Positions 1 through 7,611 of a stretch of DNA of 64,000 nucleotides are shown here, one piece after another (positions within the stretch are counted from its first letter, which is position 1; the number at the start of each line of letters is the position of its first letter). The DNA is from Devosia sp. Root685 (GTDB lineage Bacteria; Pseudomonadota; Alphaproteobacteria; Rhizobiales; Devosiaceae). The stretch lies in NCBI RefSeq assembly GCF_001427875.1, contig NZ_LMHK01000001.1, forward strand, positions 1,118,871-1,182,870, read 5' to 3'. The position numbers were made by a program, and so were the translations under genes. The notes below the pieces were generated by a model that was given only the letters and a program-made list of their open reading frames with translations, made no database searches and was not told the DNA's origin.

Positions 1-456
1 GTCGTCGATCTTTTCGGCACTGACCACCATGCCGGTGTCGGTTGCCTCGACATAGACATCAATGCCCATCGGGTAATCCTGATTGGCTTTGGCGTATTCG
101 AAGGTGAAGATCACGTCGTCGGCGTTGAAATCCTCTCCGTCGTTCCACTTGACGCCTTGGCGCAGCGTGTAGGTGATCGACATCAGGTCGTCGGAGATTT
201 CGTAGGCCGTTGCCAGGGCCGGATAGTCCTTGTCCGGATTCCAGATATTGTCGATCCAGAGCGGTTCATACGCGAAGTCGCGGACCATCTGCTGGGGTCC
301 GGTGGGGTTATTGGGGTTGAAATTCTCGACCAGTGCATCGCTGTCGATGGGGTGAAGGGTCAGCACCACCCGGTCGGCCTGCGCCATAGCCGGCATGGTC
401 AGGGCGAGCGTCGCCAGGCCTGCCGTCATCAGGGCCAAATGCCTGATCTTGTTCAT
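1..456 (-). CDS. Family-5 ABC transporter substrate-binding protein (5' part, runs off left edge)
   Basis: Periplasmic solute-binding protein of the SBP_bac_5 class (peptides, nickel or oligosaccharides). Only the first 152 residues are visible because the gene continues beyond base 1. The ATG at 456 follows a strong Shine-Dalgarno (TGGGAGGAAC, complement of 461-470). Residues 1-25 form a Sec signal peptide ending in AMA before Q26. The mature part has family-typical segments YEPLWIDN, LRQGVKWNDGEDF and ADDVIFTFEYAK. It lies directly downstream of and on the same strand as a LacI-type regulator, which suggests sugar-responsive control of an oligosaccharide or glycoside importer of this class. 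The substrate cannot be read from this fragment. Confidence 0.85.
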   Translation of the reverse strand, partial: MNKIRHLALMTAGLATLALTMPAMAQADRVVLTLHPIDSDALVENFNPNNPTGPQQMVRDFAYEPLWIDNIWNPDKDYPALATAYEISDDLMSITYTLRQGVKWNDGEDFNADDVIFTFEYAKANQDYPMGIDVYVEATDTGMVVSAEKIDD

Positions 457-541
457 CTTCGTTCCTCCCACTTATTTCTCCTCCCTAGAGAATAGCTTCG
501 TTGACAATCATCGACCCCTGCGCCGGCCGACAGGCGTGCGG

Positions 542-1564
542 CTATGCGACCTCCTTGGCCAGATGTGGCATGGCCACGCTGGAGCGGACCACAAGCGAGG
601 TTCCGACCAGTGATTGCAGCGGTCCGGTTTCGGAACCCGTCAGCAAACTGAGAAGTTGGTTTGCCGCCTCCCTGCCCAGCGCGTCGGGCTCCTGCCGGAT
701 GGTGGTGAGCGGCGGCGACATGAACTTGGCGTGGTAGCCATCGTCGAACCCGATGACCGAAATATCCTGAGGCACCCGCAGGCCTGCTTCGCCAAGCGCG
801 AGATAGAAGCCCGCCGCGATCACATCGGCGCCGGCGAAAACGGCGGTGAAATCACGCCGCCGCCGCAATAGTGCGCGGCCGGCCTCATGGCCGAAATCTT
901 CGTGAAACAGCCCCGCCTGCACTTCGATGTCATCGAGCGTCATGCCGATTTCGGCCAGTGCGGCCTCGACACCGCGGAGCCGATCCTTGGCATCGCCGAT
1001 TTCTGGATCACCCGAGAGGTAGACGATGTTGCGGTGGCCTTGGTCGAGCAGATAGCGCATCGCCGTGCGGGCGCCTTCGAAATTGTCGAGCAGAACCCGG
1101 CCGCCGGAAAGTGGGCAATGATCGTGGCCGATGGACACAACGGGAATCTTGGCCTTGCGCACGATCTCGACGACATCGGGACGCATGGGACGCTCGAGAT
1201 AAAGCACGATGCCATCGCAGGAGCGATCAACCATTTCGACGATGGCCCGCGCTTCCTGTTCCTGGTCGGCATAGCCCGACGAGACCATCAGCGACTTGCC
1301 GGCAGGGCGAATAGCGCGCTGCACGCCAAAAATAATATTGGCAAAGTAAGGCGTGCCGATATCGACCACGACCGCCCCGATAACGTTGGAACGATTGGAA
1401 CGCAGGGCCCGCGCCATGGTGTTGGGGCGGTATCCGAGCTCGGCAATAACCACCTCGATAGTTTTGCGGTTGGCCTCGGACACGTAGCCATTGCCCGACA
1501 CCACGCGCGAGACGGTGGAGCGGGAAACGCCGGCACGTTTCGATACGTCCGAGATGGTGGCCAT
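542..1564 (-). CDS. LacI family transcriptional regulator
   Basis: DNA-binding repressor or activator of 340 residues, the usual LacI/GalR length. Residues 1-50 hold the LacI helix-turn-helix (ATISDVSKRAGVSRSTVSRV) and the hinge helix; the rest is a periplasmic-binding-protein-like effector domain (IGAVVVDIGTPYFANI, VIGFDDGYHAKFMSPPLTTI). The ATG at 1564 is chosen because GGAGG lies about ten bases upstream and the helix-turn-helix begins immediately; a longer reading to 1627 adds residues foreign to the family. It sits upstream of the solute-binding protein fragment, its likely target. Two operator-like palindromes cover its own promoter, so autoregulation is likely. The effector sugar is unknown. 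Confidence 0.92.
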   Translation of the reverse strand: MATISDVSKRAGVSRSTVSRVVSGNGYVSEANRKTIEVVIAELGYRPNTMARALRSNRSNVIGAVVVDIGTPYFANIIFGVQRAIRPAGKSLMVSSGYADQEQEARAIVEMVDRSCDGIVLYLERPMRPDVVEIVRKAKIPVVSIGHDHCPLSGGRVLLDNFEGARTAMRYLLDQGHRNIVYLSGDPEIGDAKDRLRGVEAALAEIGMTLDDIEVQAGLFHEDFGHEAGRALLRRRRDFTAVFAGADVIAAGFYLALGEAGLRVPQDISVIGFDDGYHAKFMSPPLTTIRQEPDALGREAANQLLSLLTGSETGPLQSLVGTSLVVRSSVAMPHLAKEVA

Positions 1565-1874
1565 AAGCCGATTTCCTCCGCCGGCCTCTTGTGGGACCGA
1601 TCCCACACAGAATGGGATCGATTTCATTCCCGCGTCAAGCCCGCTTTTGATGCTTGGCGGCTAAGGCAACAGGCCGACCGCACACAACGTATCGGACCGG
1701 CATCCCGAGACGAACCGACCAATCGTGTGGCTTCCTGGCAAATTCGGGTACCCCTGGCGCCTCTTGCCATTCGTCGGCAAAAAGGAAAGAAGGACTCGAA
1801 AGAGGACGAAAAAAACCTTATGTTTCGGTCGCTTTTGGGAAAGACGATTCAAAAGCTTCAGTTGAGGACTTTGC
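1565..1874. other. Intergenic region between divergent LacI regulator and NDUFS4-like gene
   Basis: A 310-base gap between two divergent start codons. The left third holds the regulator promoter and operators described separately. The remaining part must carry the promoter of the complex I accessory gene, but no convincing -35/-10 pair stands out. No supported reading frame, RNA gene or repeat is seen. Confidence 0.5.
1592..1638 (-). promoter_or_regulatory. Promoter and paired LacI-type operators of the 542-1564 regulator
   Basis: On the minus strand a -35-like TTGACG (complement of 1633-1638) is followed after 18 bases by CATTCT (complement of 1609-1614). A near-perfect palindrome GTGGGACCGATCCCAC (1591-1606) lies just downstream of the -10, and a second half-conserved copy TGGGATCGATTTCA (1613-1626) lies inside the spacer, 21 bases away. 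Both have the central CG and flanking arms typical of LacI-family operators. Binding by the adjacent regulator is inferred. Confidence 0.6.
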
Positions 1875-2180
1875 ATGACCGCCCGTATCTATCGCCCTGC
1901 CCGCAACGCCATGCAGTCCGGCAAGGGCAAGTCCAAGCAATGGATTCTGGTTCACGAGCCAACCACCGCACGCGCGATCGAGCCGCTGATGGGCTATACG
2001 AGCAGCTCCGATATGCGTCAGCAGATCAAGCTGTCCTTTGCTACGCTGGAAGAAGCCGAGGCCTACGCCCAGCGCAATGGCATCGAATACAGCGTGCAGC
2101 CGGCGCATGACGCCACGCCCAAGCGCGTCAGCTATCCCGACAACTTCAAGTCCGATCGCAAGACGCCCTGGACGCACTGA
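1875..2180 (+). CDS. NDUFS4-like NADH dehydrogenase (complex I) accessory subunit
   Basis: Small soluble protein of 101 residues matching the ETC complex I subunit conserved region family (the bacterial counterpart of mitochondrial NDUFS4/18 kDa subunit), an alphaproteobacterial accessory of NADH:quinone oxidoreductase on the cytoplasmic side of the inner membrane. Recognisable features are the N-terminal ARIYRPARNAMQSGK, the central WILVHEP and MGYTSSSDM, the LxFxTLEEAEAYAQRNG segment, and the C-terminal YPDNFKSDRKTPWTH. The length is normal for bacterial members. It stands alone and is followed by a clear Rho-independent terminator, so it is probably monocistronic. Confidence 0.88.
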   Translation: MTARIYRPARNAMQSGKGKSKQWILVHEPTTARAIEPLMGYTSSSDMRQQIKLSFATLEEAEAYAQRNGIEYSVQPAHDATPKRVSYPDNFKSDRKTPWTH

Positions 2181-2205
2181 CCTCAGAGTCAGCAAGAGAT
2201 TCCGC

Positions 2206-2240
2206 AAAGCGCCACAAGCGATTGTGGCGCTTTTGTTTTT
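2206..2240 (+). terminator. Rho-independent terminator after the NDUFS4-like gene
   Basis: A 12-base-pair stem (2206-2217 with 2222-2233) closes a GCGA loop and runs into TTTTGTTTTT. It lies 26 bases beyond the stop codon of the preceding gene and before the Shine-Dalgarno of the next. Confidence 0.9.
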
Positions 2241-2304
2241 GGTCGCTCAAACCGGTCTTTGCCGTTATCGTTCGGAGACAAGTCCGACGACAAGGAGAGC
2301 CCGT

Positions 2305-3171
2305 TTGTTCATTCGCCGCAGCCTCGCCGTTCTGGCCATCGCGCTTGTTTTTGCCGGCAGCGCCCTAGCGGCACCCGCGATCTGGAAGGTCAGCGACGAA
2401 GACAGTTCCATCTGGCTTTTCGGCTCGATCCACCTGCTGCCGCCGGGAACGGCGTGGCGCACCGACCTGTTCGAGAGCCTGATCGATGAGGCGGACCGAG
2501 TCTATTTCGAGACGGACCTTGGCCCGGAGGCACAGCCGAAAATCATTGCGCTCACCATGGAGCGTGGCTTTGCGCGGGATGGGCGGCTGCTCAACCAAAG
2601 AATCAGCGACAAGCTGATGGGCAAGGTTCGCTCGGCTGCGGAGAGATTTGCGGTGCCGGTGCCGACGCTTCTGGCCATGCAGCCCTGGATGGCGGCGAGC
2701 ACCATTTCTATCTCGGCCCTGGTAGAGGCGGGTTATGATCCCAATGCCGGGGTCGATACCGAACTGCAACTGGGCATTCCGGCGGATCGCCAGGGTTTTC
2801 TGGAGACGGCGGAACAGCAAATCGAGGTCATCGCCGGTGGGACCGAGGCCGACCAGATCATCATGCTCGAAGCGACGCTGGCGGAGGTCGAGCGCATCGT
2901 CATCATGATCGACGAGATGAAAGAAGCCTGGCTTGGCGGCACGCCCGAAACGCTGGCCGACCTGTTCCTTGCTGAAATGGGCGCCTATGGCGAGGGTTTC
3001 ATGGAACGGCTGATCGTTGACCGCAACAGGAACTGGGTCGAACAGATCGAGGTCATGCTGGCGGAGAACGAGGCGGCATTTCTGGTGGTCGGCGCTGGCC
3101 ATCTCGTGGGCGAGCACAGTGTCGTCAAGCTATTGGAACAGCAGGGGTTTTCGAGCGAACGCGTGCAGTAG
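2305..3171 (+). CDS. TraB/GumN family protein, exported
   Basis: A 288-residue TraB/GumN (PF01963) protein. A TTG at 2305 is preferred as start: AAGGAGA lies six bases upstream and the product begins with a textbook signal peptide (basic FIRR, then a hydrophobic stretch, ending ALA-A near residue 22). The family's first motif is present as WLFGSIHLLPPG (about residues 35-46) and the conserved C-terminal GAGHLVGEHSVV closes the domain. Members resemble Tiki-type metalloproteases (GxxH motifs), but bacterial function is largely unproven. It is separated from the upstream gene by a terminator and is convergent with the next gene. Confidence 0.85.
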   Translation: MFIRRSLAVLAIALVFAGSALAAPAIWKVSDEDSSIWLFGSIHLLPPGTAWRTDLFESLIDEADRVYFETDLGPEAQPKIIALTMERGFARDGRLLNQRISDKLMGKVRSAAERFAVPVPTLLAMQPWMAASTISISALVEAGYDPNAGVDTELQLGIPADRQGFLETAEQQIEVIAGGTEADQIIMLEATLAEVERIVIMIDEMKEAWLGGTPETLADLFLAEMGAYGEGFMERLIVDRNRNWVEQIEVMLAENEAAFLVVGAGHLVGEHSVVKLLEQQGFSSERVQ

Positions 3172-3174
3172 GAA

Positions 3175-3200
3175 GTCGCCCGGCCCTGGGGCCGGGCGAC
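3175..3200. terminator. Strong hairpin between convergent genes
   Basis: A perfect 12-base inverted repeat (arms 3175-3186 and 3189-3200, essentially no loop) occupies the 35-base space between the convergent stop codons at 3171 and 3207. There is no U-run on either strand, so it may act as a bidirectional transcript end rather than a classical intrinsic terminator. Confidence 0.6.
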
Positions 3201-3206
3201 TAGAGG

Positions 3207-4358
3207 TCAGACGTCGGCCAGACGCGTCCACTTGCTGTCGTTCTCGCTGGATTTCACCGAGGCGGTGATGAACTGCATGCCTTCGACGCCATCGGCGAGG
3301 GAGGGGAGCAGGCCTTCATAGGCTGCGCCTTCGCCGCGAATGATGGCAGCGAACTGGCTGTAGAGCGTCGCAAAGGCTTCGAGATAGCCTTCCGGATGGC
3401 CCGAGGGAATGCGGACATTCATGGTCGAGGCGGCGTTTCCGGAGATGGCGCCGCCGCGGGTAAGTAGCTGGCGCGGCTTGCCAAATTCGGTGAACCACAT
3501 GTAGTTCGGATTATCCTGACGCCATTCGAGCCCGCCCTTGTCGCCATAGACCCGCAGCTGCAAACCGTTCTCGCAGCCCACGGCGACTTGGCTGGCCCAG
3601 AGCATTCCTTTAGCGCCGCCTTCGAAGCGGAGCATGATGTGGACGTTGTCGTCGAGCTGGCGGCCGGGGACGAAGGCGGTCAGATCGGCGGAAACTGCCT
3701 CTGTTTTCAAGCCTGTAACGAAACGGGCGAGGTTATAGGCGTGGGTGCCGATGTCGCCGATGGCGCCGCCGGCGCCGGAGCGGGCGGGGTCGGTGCGCCA
3801 GGAGGCCTGCTTGTTATCGTCGGTCGTGGCTTCGGTGAGCCAATCCTGCGGGTACTCCGCCTGGACGACGCGGATCTTGCCGAGAGCACCGGAAGCGACG
3901 AGTTCGCGGGCCTGACGGATCAGCGGATAGCCGGTGTAGTTATGCGTAAGGAGGAATTTGGCGCCGTTTTTCGGCTTTATTTCCAAGAGCTTACGCGCAT
4001 CTTCGAGGGTCGAGGTAACCGGCTTGTCGCAGATGACGTGGATGCCGGCTTCGAGGAAGGCTTTGGCCGGGCCGAAGTGCATGTGGTTGGGCGTGACGAT
4101 CGAAACGGCTTGGATGCCGTCGGGGCGGGCGGCTTCGGCTTTGGCCATTTCTTCGTAGGACGTGTAGATGCGGTCTTCGGCAAGGCCGAGGTTTTTGCCG
4201 GATTCCCGGGCGATTTCGGGGCGCGAGGAGAGTGCGCCGGCCACGAGATCATAGTCGCCATCGAGGCGGGCGGCGATCCGGTGGACGTAGCCGATGAAGG
4301 CTCCGGTACCGCCGCCGACCATGCCGAGACGAATGCGCTTTGCGCCGTTTTCAGCCAT
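3207..4358 (-). CDS. Gfo/Idh/MocA family sugar dehydrogenase (1)
   Basis: NAD(P)-dependent oxidoreductase of 383 residues. The N-terminal Rossmann fold carries GMVGGGTGAFIG (12-23), the family EKP lysine appears as DKP with K112, and the GFO/IDH C-terminal domain has GDIGTHAYNL with D202 and H206, the usual catalytic pair. AAGGAG lies eight bases before the ATG. It resembles the larger dehydrogenases that oxidise the C3 hydroxyl of glucosides (E. coli YcjS type), but this is similarity of architecture, not proof of substrate. It is the last gene of a minus-strand carbohydrate block and pairs with the isomerase immediately upstream at 4439-5497. Confidence 0.9.
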   Translation of the reverse strand: MAENGAKRIRLGMVGGGTGAFIGYVHRIAARLDGDYDLVAGALSSRPEIARESGKNLGLAEDRIYTSYEEMAKAEAARPDGIQAVSIVTPNHMHFGPAKAFLEAGIHVICDKPVTSTLEDARKLLEIKPKNGAKFLLTHNYTGYPLIRQARELVASGALGKIRVVQAEYPQDWLTEATTDDNKQASWRTDPARSGAGGAIGDIGTHAYNLARFVTGLKTEAVSADLTAFVPGRQLDDNVHIMLRFEGGAKGMLWASQVAVGCENGLQLRVYGDKGGLEWRQDNPNYMWFTEFGKPRQLLTRGGAISGNAASTMNVRIPSGHPEGYLEAFATLYSQFAAIIRGEGAAYEGLLPSLADGVEGMQFITASVKSSENDSKWTRLADV

Positions 4359-4438
4359 TTTAGGCTCCTTAAACGTTAGCAGACTGTTGGCATCGAGCGG
4401 GTCATTAGCGCGAATGCGTCAATGACCCGCTGTTCGGC

Positions 4439-5497
4439 TTAGCTGAGGCCAAGCATTTTGCGGTTTGCCGCCTTGTCGGTCCCGCCCGAGGCGAAATCGT
4501 CGAAGGCTTTTTCGGTGACGCGGATGATATAGCTCTGGATCAACTCAGCGCCTTCGCGGGCACCATCTTCGGGGTGCTTGAGGGCGCATTCCCATTCGAG
4601 CACGGCCCAGCCCTTAAACTCGTTCGCCGCCATCTTGGCAAAGATTGCCGGGAAATCGACCTGGCCATCGCCGATGGAGCGGAAGCGCCCTGCCCGGTTC
4701 ACCCAGGACTGGAAACCACCATAGACGCCCTGACGGCCGGTCGGGTTGAACTCGGCGTCCTTCACGTGGAAGGCCTTGATACGATCCTTGTAGATGTCGA
4801 TGTAGTCGAGATAGTCGAGCTGCTGCAGCACGAAGTGGCTGGGATCATAGAGCAGGTTGGCGCGCGGGTGGTTTTTCACGCGCTCGAGGAACATCTCGTA
4901 GGAGACGCCATCGTGGAGGTCCTCGCCGGGATGAATTTCGTAGCAGACGTCAACGCCGGCATCGTCGAAGGCGTTTAGGATCGGGGTCCAGCGGCGGGCC
5001 AGTTCGTCAAAGGCTTCTTCGACGAGACCGGCGGGGCGCTGCGGCCAAGGATAAATGTAGGGCCAGGCGAGCGAGCCAGAGAAGGTCGCGTGAGCGTTGA
5101 GACCGAGGTTCTTCGAGGCCTTGGCGGCGTTCAGAAGAGTCTGGACGGCCCATTCCTGGCGGGCTTTGGGATTGCCGTGCACAGAGGCCGGGGCGAAGCC
5201 ATCGAAGGCTGTGTCATAGGCGGGATGAACGGCGACGAGCTGGCCCTGCAAATGGGTCGACAGTTCGGTGATTTCGAGGCCATGGCTATTGACGATGCCC
5301 TTGATCTCGTCTGCATAAGTCTTGGAATTTGCAGCCTTTTCGAGATCGATGAAGCTCGATACCCAGGTCGGAATTTGCACGCCCTTATAGCCAAGGCCGG
5401 CAGCCCAGCGGCAGATATTGTCGAGCGTATCGAACGGAGCCGTGTCGCCCGCGAACTGGGCCAAAAAGATTGCTGGGCCCTTGATGGTGGTGGCCAT
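4439..5497 (-). CDS. Sugar phosphate isomerase/epimerase family TIM-barrel protein (1)
   Basis: A 352-residue AP-endonuclease-2-like TIM barrel (PF01261). Metal-binding segments are visible in order: YEIHPGEDLHDG, LLYDPSHFVLQQ, AFHVKDAEF and VLEWECALKHPEDG, giving the expected Glu-Asp/His-His-Glu set. Residues 8-20 (AIFLAQFAGDTAP) begin the first strand. An RBS ACGAGGAG lies six bases before the ATG. It lies 80 bases upstream of the dehydrogenase at 3207 on the same strand; this pairing is common for enzymes acting on 3-keto sugars (epimerisation, elimination or hydration). The exact reaction is not determinable from sequence alone. Confidence 0.88.
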   Translation of the reverse strand: MATTIKGPAIFLAQFAGDTAPFDTLDNICRWAAGLGYKGVQIPTWVSSFIDLEKAANSKTYADEIKGIVNSHGLEITELSTHLQGQLVAVHPAYDTAFDGFAPASVHGNPKARQEWAVQTLLNAAKASKNLGLNAHATFSGSLAWPYIYPWPQRPAGLVEEAFDELARRWTPILNAFDDAGVDVCYEIHPGEDLHDGVSYEMFLERVKNHPRANLLYDPSHFVLQQLDYLDYIDIYKDRIKAFHVKDAEFNPTGRQGVYGGFQSWVNRAGRFRSIGDGQVDFPAIFAKMAANEFKGWAVLEWECALKHPEDGAREGAELIQSYIIRVTEKAFDDFASGGTDKAANRKMLGLS

Positions 5498-5601
5498 GAG
5501 ATTCTCCTCGTGTGGCCCCGTAACCGCCTCAGCCGGGGCTCCTGTTTATGACAGAGGGCGACGATTGCTCGCCGCCCTGACATCTGCATTTTTTCCGATG
5601 C

Positions 5602-5660
5602 CACGCCCTCGTGGTTCGAGGCTTTGCTCTCGCAAAGCACCTCACCATGAGGGCTACTGG
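5602..5660 (+). repeat. Dispersed three-hairpin repeat, copy 1
   Basis: Begins CACGCCCTCGTGGTTCGAGG and ends at CACCATGAGGGCTACTGG. It contains three consecutive small stems: CCTCG/CGAGG, CTTTGC/GCAAAG and CCTCA/TGAGG. Related copies occur at 26904, 33282, 39370, 52794 (inverted) and 52870. It is noncoding here, between isomerase 1 and the antitoxin gene. Confidence 0.85.
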
Positions 5661-5725
5661 GACAAGTCTTGACCGGCACAACAAGCCTGTCAATGATGTA
5701 CGTTCATCAGACTTCGCTCAACCTC

Positions 5726-6022
5726 TCATTCTGCCGGCGCGACGGGGACAGCAGTCAGCCGTACACCCAATCCCTTCATCACGCCCAAGAGGGTAGACAG
5801 CTTCGGATCGCCCTTCTCGCTCAGTGCACGGTAGAGCGCTTCGCGGGTCACCCCTGCATCGCGGGCAACGTTGCTCATGCCGCGAGCACGAGCGACAACG
5901 CCGAGAGCGTTGGCGACGAATGCCGCATCGCCCGTTTCAAAGGCTTCGGCAAGAAACTCGGCCTGGGATTGCTCTTCGCTGAGATATTCGGCGGCATCGA
6001 ACGGAAGCGTTTCGAGAGCCAT
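5726..6022 (-). CDS. Addiction-module antidote, HigA-like helix-turn-helix protein
   Basis: Antitoxin of 98 residues with an N-terminal family signature (FDAAEYL), a DNA-binding Xre-type helix-turn-helix (about 55-90; MSNVARDAGVTREALYRAL) and SEKGDPKLSTLLGVMKGLG, the hallmark of the putative addiction module antidote family. The ATG at 6022 is preferred because GGAG lies just upstream. It begins one base after the stop of the toxin gene, giving the toxin-first order typical of higBA. It should neutralise the toxin and repress the pair through the palindrome upstream of the toxin gene. Confidence 0.88.
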   Translation of the reverse strand: MALETLPFDAAEYLSEEQSQAEFLAEAFETGDAAFVANALGVVARARGMSNVARDAGVTREALYRALSEKGDPKLSTLLGVMKGLGVRLTAVPVAPAE

Positions 6023-6023
6023 T

Positions 6024-6311
6024 TCAAATCTCCTTTGCCATCTGCTTTGCTCTGGCGATATCGCGGTCCTGAGACCCCTTGTCGCCACCGCAGAGCAGCA
6101 CGATCAGCACATTGCCCTGCTGCACGAAATAGACCCGGTATCCGGGCCCGTAATCGATGCGGAGTTCGCCAATGCCATCGAACAATTTTACATCGCCCAT
6201 CAGCCCGGACTGGATGCGAACAACCCGCCGGGCGATGATTTCAGTCGCCTTGCGATCCTTCAGGGACTGCATCCATTTCTGAAAGATCAGCGTTTGGCGG
6301 ACTTCGACCAT
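6024..6311 (-). CDS. RelE/HigB-like addiction-module killer protein
   Basis: Toxin of 95 residues in the RelE superfamily (putative addiction module killer protein family), expected to cleave mRNA in translating ribosomes. Family features are FQKWMQSLKDRKA near the N-terminus, ARRVVRIQSGLMGDVK, and the core LRIDYGPGYRVYFVQQG with the conserved basic/aromatic residues, followed by LLCGGDKGSQDRDI. It is the first gene of a two-gene unit with the antitoxin. The pair splits an otherwise same-strand carbohydrate block and is flanked on both sides by dispersed repeats, which suggests acquisition by insertion. Confidence 0.9.
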   Translation of the reverse strand: MVEVRQTLIFQKWMQSLKDRKATEIIARRVVRIQSGLMGDVKLFDGIGELRIDYGPGYRVYFVQQGNVLIVLLCGGDKGSQDRDIARAKQMAKEI

Positions 6312-6312
6312 G

Positions 6313-6330
6313 TGTGAACTATAGGTTACA
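6313..6330. promoter_or_regulatory. Probable operator of the toxin-antitoxin pair
   Basis: An imperfect palindrome TGTGAACTATAGGTTACA, matching its reverse complement at 14 of 18 positions, begins two bases upstream of the toxin ATG (6311). Such positions are typical for autorepression by HigA-like antitoxins. This assignment is inferred from position and symmetry. Confidence 0.5.
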
Positions 6331-6390
6331 TATTTACGATGTGCAAGGTGGTCCTATCTGCCCAATTGTCCGCCGTGCTTGCCGACACCC

Positions 6391-6422
6391 CCTCCCATCC
6401 TCCCCCATCAAGGGGGAGGTGT
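6391..6422. repeat. CCTCCC-type hairpin repeat
   Basis: Inverted repeat of the form CCTCCCCC-ATCAA-GGGGGAGG, a member of a small dispersed family also found at 48981 and 51651. It lies between the toxin promoter and the end of dehydrogenase 2 and may serve as a transcript end. Confidence 0.65.
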
Positions 6423-6467
6423 TGTATCGCGTTGGTGGAGATGACTGCGCAAGCACAGTCCCTCCCA

Positions 6468-7610
6468 TCAAGCCTTTAGCAAGGCCTTGGCTTCTTCGAT
6501 GCCGAGGGCCAGGGGGCGTTCGCAGGTGGTCTGGAGCGTCAGGACCTGGCCGGTTTCGCCGGCTTTGAGGAGACCCGTCATCACTTCGACGACGTGGAGG
6601 GCCACGTCGAGGCCGCAGCGGGCGTTCTGGCCGTTTTCGATCGAGAGCATCATGTCGGCAAGGCCGGCGCAACGGTAGTTGGCGCGCGGGACTTCCTTGT
6701 CGAGGTCCTGGTTCGGCTTGCCGAAGGGGTGGTCCCATGGCGTGACTGCCGTGCGGATGCCTTCGATGCCGGTGGTGGTGAGATCACCGCCGAAGAAGTT
6801 CGGATCGGGCACAAAGATCGAGCCGTCGGTGCCGTAAAGCTCGATATTGTGGTGGCCGTGGGCCGCCACGTCCCAGCTGGCGCCAATGGTGATGATGGCG
6901 CCGGAGTGGAATTCGAGCACGCCGTGGATCGTGGTCGGGGTGCCAACCTTGATCGCGGTGCCCTTATAGGGACCTTCGGCGGTGACGATACGTTCGGCGC
7001 GGGCGCTGCCGGTAAAGGCAGAGAGGCGCTTCACCGGACCGAGCAGGTGCACGAGATCGGTGATGTAGTAGGGACCGAGATCGAGGATCGGGCCGCCGCC
7101 GGGCTGGAAGAAGAAGTCCGGGTTCGGATGCCAGTGTTCCATGCCGCGGCTCATGACGTGGGTCGTGCCGCTCATGATCTTGCCGAGCTTGCCCGAGTCG
7201 ATGATTTCGCGGGCCTGCTGGTGGGCGCCGCCGAGGAAGGTATCGGGAGCCGAACCAACTTTCAGACCGCGCTCGTCGGCTGCCTTCTTGAGGGCGAGAC
7301 CCTCTTCGACGGAGAGAACGAAGGGCTTTTCGGAATAGGCGTGCTTGCCGGCCGAAACAATGTCGGACGACACCTTGTAGTGGGTCGCCGGGATCGTGAG
7401 GTTCACGATCACGTCGATTTCGCTGTTCTTCAGCAGCTCGTCGGGCGTCTGAGCGGCAACGCCGAATTCGTCAGCGCGCTTCTTGGCGGCTTCGGGCAGG
7501 ATGTCGGCCACGGCGCGAATTTCGAGGCCCTTGAACAGGGGCGCGAGGCGCAGATAGGCGGCAGAAATATTGCCGGCACCCATGATGCCGACGCCATAGG
7601 TCTTTGCCAT
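6468..7610 (-). CDS. Gfo/Idh/MocA family sugar dehydrogenase (2)
   Basis: A second, only distantly similar NAD(P)-dependent oxidoreductase, 380 residues. The Rossmann motif is GIMGAGNIS (8-16), the EKP motif is intact (E94-K95-P96), and the C-terminal domain carries GGGPILDLGPYYITDL with D177, the motif of the subgroup in which tyrosines replace the catalytic His. The ATG at 7610 follows GGAG by six bases. It starts one base after the stop of isomerase 2, so both are translated from one message. In a 3-keto-sugar pathway one of the two dehydrogenases would oxidise the substrate and the other reduce the product; which is which is not known. Confidence 0.9.
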   Translation of the reverse strand: MAKTYGVGIMGAGNISAAYLRLAPLFKGLEIRAVADILPEAAKKRADEFGVAAQTPDELLKNSEIDVIVNLTIPATHYKVSSDIVSAGKHAYSEKPFVLSVEEGLALKKAADERGLKVGSAPDTFLGGAHQQAREIIDSGKLGKIMSGTTHVMSRGMEHWHPNPDFFFQPGGGPILDLGPYYITDLVHLLGPVKRLSAFTGSARAERIVTAEGPYKGTAIKVGTPTTIHGVLEFHSGAIITIGASWDVAAHGHHNIELYGTDGSIFVPDPNFFGGDLTTTGIEGIRTAVTPWDHPFGKPNQDLDKEVPRANYRCAGLADMMLSIENGQNARCGLDVALHVVEVMTGLLKAGETGQVLTLQTTCERPLALGIEEAKALLKA

Positions 7611-7611
7611 C

